This document shows positions 57,101 to 64,000 of a DNA stretch of 64,000 nt, piece by piece. The stretch is from Sabethes cyaneus (taxonomy: Eukaryota; Arthropoda; Insecta; Diptera; Culicidae): assembly GCF_943734655.1 (NCBI RefSeq), contig NC_071355.1:197097939-197161938 (forward strand), read 5' to 3'. The notes beneath the pieces were generated by a model, which did no database searches, was not told where the DNA came from, and was given only the letters and a program-made list of their open reading frames with translations. The position numbers and the translations under genes were made by a program. Position 1 is the stretch's first letter. Every line of letters starts with the position of its first letter.

Positions 57101-60100
57101 TTTATTCATCATTAATTATTATTAATATTCTTATCTCCCACAGGAGGATGAGGTTTTTTGGTCAGATCTGGCCTCGGCCCATTATACCAAGAGATTACTG
57201 GAGGAGATGGATCGGCTGAAGAGAACTGTTGTACCGAAGATCTCCAAGCCTTTCAACGTCTCCTAGCTGCGACCAATAGAAAATTTTTAAGCGAACCTCA
57301 GACGGTGAACTCGACTAATTTGGTGGCCAAAATAGAGAAGCAGCTGAACACCAACGTGACGAAAGAGCTAAAGAACGTTCCGACCTCCATCTTTTCTTCG
57401 GTCATGGCTATGGTTCCGACCAACAGCCGTAAGGCCTTCCATTAATGAGTCAAAGCATTTTTATAGATAGTCTAATAAACCTGACATGAAAGGAAAATTT
57501 ATTCCATTGTATTATCTCATGAGCTGAAGGCCTTGGCCGGTGTATAGACCGGTGATCGACTGACCAACGAACATCACCTGACCGGAGATTACCTGCCCAA
57601 CGAACATCGAACCAAATCGACCATATTCTCATCGAGGACCGGAGTTTTCTCGAACATCACCAACTCCTCATCGACTCGGACCATTACCTAGTAGCAGTGC
57701 AAGTGCGCTTAAAACTCGACGGTTTATACCTCGCGACAAAGTCGCCCTCCTCGGTTAAACGTTCGACAGCTAAACTACCCGCCAGTTGCCGAAAACTACG
57801 CGAGCGTACTGGTTGGAGCTCTGCCTTCTTCGACTCTTCGAAAACGGATGGAAATGGAATAAGATACGCTCGGCCGTCAACGAGGCTGCAACCTTGGAGC
57901 TAGGAGTGGAAACCTCGAGTGCACGAAATGATTGGTTTGACGGGGAATGCCAACAAACGATAGAGACGAAGAAAAGGAGCTCGGAAAAACTGTCTAATTA
58001 TATTCACGAGAGAGAATTTGGCCAAGTATCGACGAGCGCGGAATGAGTTGACCATGATACTGAAGAGGAAAAAGCGCCAGAAGGAGGATAGAGATCGGGA
58101 GGAGCTGGAACAACTATTCTGGGCTAATGACACGCGCATGTTTTACGAGAAGATGAACCAAACTCGTAAGAGCCTAGGACAGGATATGACATGTGACTTC
58201 TTATTATTCTTGTTTATTGTTTTGGCGATTCCCTTTCAAAATTTACTACGGCAACGAAAAGTGTTTCCAAGAATGCAGCTGCAGTTTGTGATAGAAGCCA
58301 CTTGTCCTAGTTAATCAATAATTACACAAAAATAAATTCAATTTGGCCGAATTACACTTTCACTTGAGTTTAGTTTGTTTTATGCTAACACGCCACGATA
58401 AACAAACTGTTAAAATTCTAGTAACGTTAAAAATTTGATGGTTTCAGTGTTTGCTGTGGTTTCCAGCAACACTTTTGCGCTTCCCTTGTGAATTTTTGTT
58501 TCTACAGTTGCACGCATGAAATCAGTCAATCAGGAAGCTGGCTCTTTTTTGACAGCAAATTGGCTCCTTTGCAATACAACGTGTCATGTCCTGTCCTAGG
58601 TAAGGGCTACACACCTAAACCTGACATGTGTAGGGCGAGGGAGAGGATCTAATCACAAACGAGCGCGAGGTGGTCGATAGATGGAAGCAGTATATCGATG
58701 AGCACCTCAACGGCGATATAGCAATTGGAGACGCAACTGAAGTTAGCCTCGGAGTGCCTACAAACGACAGCAGCGTGCCGGCTCCCGATCTCGAAGAGAT
58801 CCGGCGAGCAATTCGTCAGCTAAAGAATAGGACTACCGGTCTGATTAGCGCTTTGTACATCGTCAGCTTTGTGCGGCGTATGCTCCTTGATCGAAGCGTC
58901 TTGCGGAGGGAAAAGTAGGCTCGACGCGAGAGTACTAGAAGCTATGCAGTCTTTAAAAAACCTGTAAAACATGTTTCTCAACAACAAACTAATTAGCAGA
59001 AATCATATTGTACGCAAACTTTTGAAGACTATTAGAAACTTACTTGTGTTACATGAATACTTAGTTAAATAAATAAATTAATTAATTCGAAAGAACATTC
59101 TGTAACACAAGCATTAAATGTATTTCTTAAACAAATGGTTTTCTGCATAATAACTTGGCCTCCCTCCAGAGACGAGTGGAACTCTTAAGTTTAAAACTTC
59201 TCTAATAAAAAGATGGCTTGGGCCCCCCCAAACGAAAATCCTGGCTACGTCACTGCTCCGAACAGTTCATTTTGCGCTGCGAACCAATTCAAACGAGCGG
59301 CTCGTGATTCACGGTCCGTTTATTCGCTAACTAGACAGTTCGTCTAATTACGAGCCACGAACCAAACTTCGTGTTACCTTCGGGTACGTTCGAAGAATCG
59401 TGGTTGTTTTCCAAGAGCCATTCGTTTGAACTATAGAGGAGTTTTAAATGAAGGACTTCATAGCGTTCGATTCACTGTACGATGAACCTACACGGACTAT
59501 AGATTACAGAGGCGTCGAGACACTTAAAACCCGCTAAATTTTGAAACAAAACGGAGAGTACCATTATAAATAAAGGTAACTCTCCGCTTTCGTTCAAAAT
59601 TTAGCCGATTTTGAGTGTCTCGGCGCCTCTGTAATCTATAGTCTCTGTAGATGAGAACTCTCTGAGAACCTTCAGCCTCTTCGGTGATTCTGAGTGTGCG
59701 AAGTGGAATAGCACAGAGCCGTATGATCCAGTAATGCGGCCAACGACGAATACGGCACGAAGGCATCTTATGATACCGTCAAGTGCCTTTCCAGTTCGCA
59801 AAAATAGCGGAATAGGCTGTATCTCTGTATAGAATTCAGAAGCGAAGAGGTATGGAACTAACCCTTCTTCCTGTCGACCAGCAAAACAAGAACAGAACAA
59901 GCGGCAACGATCGACATAAGAATCACATGCGCTTAAGGTCCGAAAAACAAACCCCTTCCTGAAATTGTACGACTGCAGAAAATGTTGTGCAAGGACTATA
60001 CTGCTGCTACAGGCATAACAGTCCCAAAAGCAAAGTCTTGGGCTTAAACGTGTTTCTAAGACCTGACCCTTCTTTATCGACAGACTTCGCAGTCGGCTGT

Positions 60101-63100
60101 TAGAGTACAGGACAGTTAGGGGGCTTTTGCAACAATCCTACTAACTCTATCTAGCAGCATTGCCTGGCAGACATTTGAGTATACGGCGACTGGCTTGTCA
60201 GACAAGCATCGTACCTCGAAGCTAACTTGGAGAAAACCCCATAGAAAATGATACTATTATGCGAGTAGCGGCGGTACAGCAATAAACTAAGATAATTGAG
60301 AAAAGAAGATGGATGTCTCACTGTTACAATCAGAGAAACATTAAAAATTGTAATAAGCACACACTTTCCAAGTTCGAAGATGACCTATAAACACGAAGAT
60401 GACGGATAACAGCAGAAGAGATCGTTACATAATAGGCCGTATGAATAAAACAGTTTACTTTGCTTTTCCCGTTTAAATCGTATGGGAGTGTTTGCTCTAA
60501 CTCTTTTATTCATACGGCCTAATGTGTCGGAGAGTTGGAGTAAAACGAAGGTATCAAAAGCCCAAAGCTACAGCTTGGTCTTTTTATCGACGCTTGAAAA
60601 AATCACGGACAATTACATCTTCAATGAGTTTTTGAAGACATGCGGACCAACACGGTAAATCTACGTAAACCATACTTCACTGCTTAGTTTTTAGTGGTAT
60701 TGAAAAATTACTCAAATATCAAAAGTCGTAAATTCTTGAAATTATTCCAAAAATCATGACTTATTGAGTAATAATAGCTTTTATTCAGTCCAATATAAGA
60801 ACTGCAATTGTATTAGACGGAGCCATAAAATTTGCTCTAATTACAGAATTTATTCAAAGTGACGTTATTGTCATGAAAATGAAAATCTCGAGGACAAAAG
60901 GCAATTATGAGATTGAAGTTACTGCACTCATGTAGTACCAGCAAGGCAGTCTACAAATCGTTCCTAAACGGCTATTGCGCTAACGCTCATCACAAGATCT
61001 AGGGAAGATCGGATATCCACAGCAGGCGTGAGTACCAGCTAGAATACTCTTCTACTAATGATTTTAATGTATGCAATATAGAGAGCAACCCCACTTCGAA
61101 TGAAAACTCAGCACATCGCATTTGACAACACTCACAATGAACTTGTACCATTTGCGCCATCCAGCAAATGAATCGAGAAAATCTTGCAACGGGAGCAATC
61201 ATCCTTATTTCCTATCACGGCAAACAGATTCAGGTTATCAGCGTACTCTAACTTGCAACCAATAGTGAGCAGTAACGCAACATCCAAGTTGAGGTCCCAT
61301 GTTGCTGCCTTGAGGAACACCTCAAGCTACGCTACGCTTTACACAATCTGGAGGTAAACAGCAGCTGAAGGTAGCTCTCAAGAACTTGGTGATGAAATAC
61401 GATTACGTCGTTATGGATCATATGTATAGCAAGGTCATTTGCAAGGCCGTTTTCGGGCAAATTCCTGAACTAGAGTTTTGTCCTCATTCAAACAAGCTAT
61501 TTGTATTTCAGTTCGACCAAACAGAATGGCACAAGGACAATGGCGTCACTGTGCTTTCCAATGAGTATAATCAAACAACGCGTAGAATTTCAAGAGAAAA
61601 TGTATTTTTGATGCCAAGTGTACAAACAAGTGTTCGGAGCAACAAACTGTGCTATAATAAGTACGACAGAAACATCAGTCTTACAATAAGCATAAAACCC
61701 AGTAACGTGTACCGGATACACGTGGAAATATAAAAAACGCTTATGCTTTTTACTCTAACAAAATTTTCCAGTTTAAATTGTGTAGTGTCTAACTTTTGGA
61801 GAAATTCTCCGGGTTCAACTACAGCAGTCAATGCTAAATATTTTTATACATAAAAAATGCAAAATACAAGTAAAATGTATATTAATAAAACAAATGTTCG
61901 TCCTAAATTTTTTTGAAAGGTCGATTTTTTGGGGCATCTTAATTATAGGTACATAACAACTTGAAAAAAGGCTGAGTAACAAACACAAAAAACGGGTGTT
62001 TACAAACTATTTCTCTAATATAAGAAGGTGACTTCATATTTATAGTGCAACCCAACATGGTGGAGGTTTTAGTGCTCGTGCGTAATAATAAAATAATGTT
62101 CGAATTCTAACTACTCGTGCATGATAAAAATTCAGGTGCAATCAAAAGTTTAACACAACATGCCAGTTATTTGATAGATACTAGAATATTTACTTTCAAG
62201 TGCTTTATCACAGAATCTATGGTACTCGTCATGTGTAATGATATTCTCTGTTACAAGTTGATATGTAATCGTTTGTTTTTTTTTGTTTTGTTTCCAGAAG
62301 GTAAGCAGGTCAAAAAGGAATGAAAAAGATTAGCAAGTAAAATAGTACATATTTGGAAAAGTTGTTCTCAAGTTGGCTTGAGAATTCTCATGAGAGCTTC
62401 AATGTCACTAGATCGAGATGCGCGAGAATTCCAACAAGGCAACACAAGAGATCAAATAAATTGCAGTTCACTCACTTGTCCGCCTCAGCACGGTATTGAT
62501 GTTGTTCTGATTGTTCTCGTTGTTGATGAGATGTGCGCCGGATCCTGCACTGGTTCCGGTGATGCCATGACGTTTGCTTCCGGCTGTCAACGTACTGTAC
62601 CGGCTGCCGTACCCGTTGCCAGTGGTGCCATTCGATCTTGGCAGGGTGCTGTTGGCACTAGTGCCGCTGCTGCCAACGCTTCCATCGATGAAGTCACCGT
62701 TTGGAGCTGTATCGATTATGAAATCGTCATCCTGCCGGCGAGAAAATTGTGTTGGTCATAATGGTATCGGGCATTAACAGCATAACTCTACCATTCGATC
62801 CCAATTTCTAAACAGCTCGATGCTAAAACATATATATTTTTTATAACATTCAAGAAATGCGAATAAATCTGTGCAGTATCGAATTAAACTATTTTATGAC
62901 TGTTTTCTGTTTCTATCATTTAAAATTAATGGTGGGCATGCCCCTTCCCTCAGTGGAAAAATATAGCGTGAAATATTTAGGTGTAATAGCTTCAATAAAT
63001 ATTATTTTAACCATCAAAATGCATGAAATGGCTTCAAATCGTTTCTCACATTAGCGCTGAGGTTTAGGTCGAAGGCAAAAAAAATTGACTACGCCCATTA

Positions 63101-63823
63101 TTGCACTGTGTTCCGTCGGATCCGGTTAATTGGATCAAATTCAAAACAGCACCAACAGGGCGCGCAAAACTCGCACGACCAATTGACGCTAAAATGCATG
63201 TTACCGCATGACCGCAATTTGTAGCCCATTCAAGTACCTATACAGGCGAGAGAACTAGCAGCATAACCACAAACTGTGCGGTTATGCTAGCCACAGAAAC
63301 ACATAGCTGGTAGGTTAAATTTTCGTAGCAACCTGGCTTAGAAGGGGCTTTTGATTGCTGTCGACTATCCGGTTAGTGTAGAATATAAAAACCCTCCGAA
63401 TTGCCTTGAATTTGCCAGGTCGAGCATAAACTGCTTTGATAGTTTTTGCTATATTACGCCATGTAAAATTAAGAATCCTTCGTAGCAAATTAGAGCTTCT
63501 AGTTTTATAATTTTGTTAGATAAAAATTAGCTGCGTTAGCGGACTTACCTCAAACAGTGAAAAATCTACTGGAATCAGTCTTAGGGTGTTCCTCGGAGAG
63601 TTGGAGTACATCGTTGAGTGTGCCAGCGATGTGGAAGCTCTCGTCGCGGGTCTTGAACTGCTGACCGCGGGCTGGCTTGCTGCTGCCGAGGAGCTCGCTG
63701 CCGTCGCCATCGAAGACGCTGACGAAGATACGGTTGTTGTGCTATGACTATGGCTACCGCTACTACTATTTCCTATTTCATCACATGATTTCTTTACGCT
63801 ATCTACTTGTGTGGTTGGTAAAA
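54194..63823 (-). CDS. spir: Spire actin nucleator, C-terminal half (5' end beyond window)
   Basis: Six minus-strand exons (63823-63549, 62731-62476, 55673-55117, 55042-54845, 54776-54499, 54437-54194) join with matching phases. The hallmark is the Spir box SLTLEEIVHIRSVMTKAELE followed by a FYVE-like zinc finger (CFLC, CKLC, CNKC pairs) and KMRIPTEHFRNVPVVLLSPS. Spire nucleates actin through KIND and WH2 domains, which must lie beyond the right edge. The Spir box and FYVE part direct it to Rab-positive membranes; in flies it pairs with Cappuccino in oocyte polarity. The first two exons are a Ser-rich, low-complexity linker; the third has a Q10 tract from CAG repeats. The tail SLVLEIIRSSRQTRSSAQNQ leads to the stop at 54194. 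The 6.8-kb intron (55674-62475) is full of mobile DNA. The last exon has two in-frame acceptors (54437 or 54428). Confidence 0.9.
56250..57445 (+). mobile_element. Tc1/mariner-type transposase relic
   Basis: The first block reads VMVDGTYLTMDRNDWQGNRF, then VSNDVIYISHNKFPNRSAVA, equivalent to the DDETYV region with the Asp pair altered. After about 500 unrelated bases comes WSDLASAHYTKRLLEEMDRL, then LRPIENF, which carries the third acidic residue. It ends with a shifted frame KELKNVPTSIFSSVMAMVPT that finishes at the stop near 57,443. Stops and frameshifts make it dead. The transposase would cut and paste DNA at TA sites. It lies antisense in the spire intron. Confidence 0.65.
56639..57143. 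mobile_element. Unidentified insertion within the transposase relic
   Basis: About 500 bases separate the two halves of the transposase. AGGAGGA occurs at both edges (about 56,633 and 57,143), which may be a target duplication. The segment is GC-richer than its surroundings, open for about 80 codons in two frames, and ends with a pyrimidine tract and CCCACAG, so an intron is the alternative. I cannot identify it. Confidence 0.3.
57600..58838 (+). mobile_element. RTE-type non-LTR fragment split by a MITE
   Basis: SDHYLVAVQVRLKL-type sequence opens the fragment. Next come NDWFDGECQQTIETKKRSSE, RRARNELTMILKRKKRQKED and FYEKMNQTRK, then, beyond the MITE, GYTPKPDMCR-type sequence and MVDRWKQYIDEHLNGDIA. 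These match the minus copy at 3.9-4.5 kb. The fragment ends at 58,838 within the pre-RT region (EIRRAIRQLKN), where minus-oriented RTE sequence is joined. Confidence 0.75.
58171..58599. mobile_element. MITE inserted in an RTE copy
   Basis: CCTAGGACAGGATATGACAT at the left is mirrored by ATGTCCTGTCCTAG at the right. GTAAG lies at 58166-58170 and 58600-58604. Excising the element plus one GTAAG restores the RTE codons for NQTRKGY seen in the copy near 4.2 kb. It is 429 bases long, without a transposase ORF. Confidence 0.8.
58839..58925 (-). mobile_element. RTE-type scrap in reverse orientation
   Basis: ACTACCGGTCTGATTAGCGC and TTTGTACATCGTCAGCTTTG match the minus-oriented copies at 3,080-3,180 and 9,620-9,710 (codons of the TMYKALIRPAV region on the minus strand). 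It is joined directly to the plus-oriented fragment. Confidence 0.6.
59496..59642. repeat. Near-perfect 147-base hairpin
   Basis: ACTATAGATTACAGAGGCGT at the left is mirrored by the right end, and pairing continues through GAGACACTTAAAA and GCTAAATTTTGAA. A second stem CGGAGAGT / ACTCTCCG closes on a loop of about 20 bases. Either a foldback MITE or a source of hairpin RNA. Confidence 0.6.
60085..60240 (-). mobile_element. SINE-like repeat, copy 4
   Basis: GACTTCGCAGTCGGCTGTTA and GGCGACTGGCTTGTCAGACA match copies 1-3, but the B-box area is degenerate. It lies in the large spire intron. Confidence 0.45.
60434..60520. mobile_element. 87-base palindromic MITE
   Basis: GGCCGTATGAATAAAA at the left is perfectly mirrored at the right, with TA on both sides (60433-60434 and 60520-60521). 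The short interior GCTTTTCCCGTTTAAATCGT is shared with the decayed copy at 38.4 kb. TA flanks suggest a Tc1/mariner-type mobiliser. Confidence 0.65.
60560..60740 (+). mobile_element. LOA/I-type RT scrap
   Basis: LSTLEKITDNYIFNEFLKTC and a frameshifted continuation (TRTNTVNLRK-like codons) line up with 50,765-50,935, including the shared DNA ACACGGTAAATCTACG / GCACGGTAAAGCTACG. It is heavily decayed. Confidence 0.45.
61000..61330 (-). mobile_element. Jockey-type RT fragment
   Basis: On the minus strand LEYADNLNLFAVIGNKDDCS matches the catalytic YADDxKLF block of Jockey RT, with the second Asp changed to Asn. Downstream in another frame VFIRSGVALYIAYIKIISRR and VLTPAVDIRSS continue the similarity. 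Confidence 0.6.
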
Positions 63824-64000
63824 CTGCAAAAAGAAGAAAGGAAAGAAACAAAATTAGGCGTCGATTAGTTGGGTTGTCGCTTAAACGCGATATAATACAA
63901 GCAACACAAAAGCATACACGATTTGCACTGCGCTTAGCCGGTTAACTTATTCGACGTGCGCATGGCGCTAACTGTCTAAATGGGACCACATTGACTAAGC

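Noticed and set aside
61386..61733. 115-codon plus-strand ORF in the spire intron
   Set aside because: The composition is protein-like but I recognise nothing. It lies between retrotransposon scraps, so it may be a remnant or chance.

Overview
The window is animal nuclear DNA from a dipteran, most probably a mosquito (Anopheles-like). It has short phase-consistent GT-AG introns of about 50-700 bases, clear insect orthologues, and AT-rich intergenic DNA crowded with RTE-, R1-, Jockey- and LOA-type retrotransposon relics and MITEs. The species call is inference.

Layout. 1-17.2 kb has no host gene I can support; it is a patchwork of broken non-LTR retrotransposons (2.3-5.9, 8.8-13.9 kb), a perfect-TIR MITE and a tRNA-derived SINE. 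17.4-42.5 kb is the gene-rich core: PEN-2 (+, three exons), CFAP57/WDR65 (+, eight exons), a GFOD-type oxidoreductase (-, two exons), TMEM131 (+, three exons, with a 4.6-kb intron holding a dead RTE copy) and UFC1 (-, four exons). 42.5-54 kb is again repeats: MITEs, inverted repeats, SINEs and RTE/LOA fragments. 54.2-63.8 kb is the 3' half of spire (-, six visible exons, gene running off the right edge). Its 6.8-kb intron holds a Tc1/mariner transposase relic, an RTE copy split by a MITE, hairpin elements and LOA/Jockey scraps.

The host genes do not form one pathway: gamma-secretase subunit, axonemal WD-repeat protein, putative NAD(P) oxidoreductase, ER collagen-secretion receptor, E2 enzyme for UFM1, actin nucleator. 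CFAP57/GFOD and TMEM131/UFC1 are convergent pairs. Reading frames join across every predicted splice junction, which is the main support for the gene models.

The most informative novelty is in the mobile DNA. Several insertions can be read to the base because target duplications and empty-site sequence survive: a three-level nest (a hAT-type MITE holding a pogo/Tc1-type element holding a PIF-type MITE) at 25.8-26.8 kb, two MITEs splitting RTE copies at 9.1 and 58.2 kb, a piggyBac-type MITE whose empty site is present 4 kb away, and a foldback element with a perfect 12-base target duplication at 47.5 kb. I found no rRNA, tRNA gene, CRISPR array or convincing new protein system.
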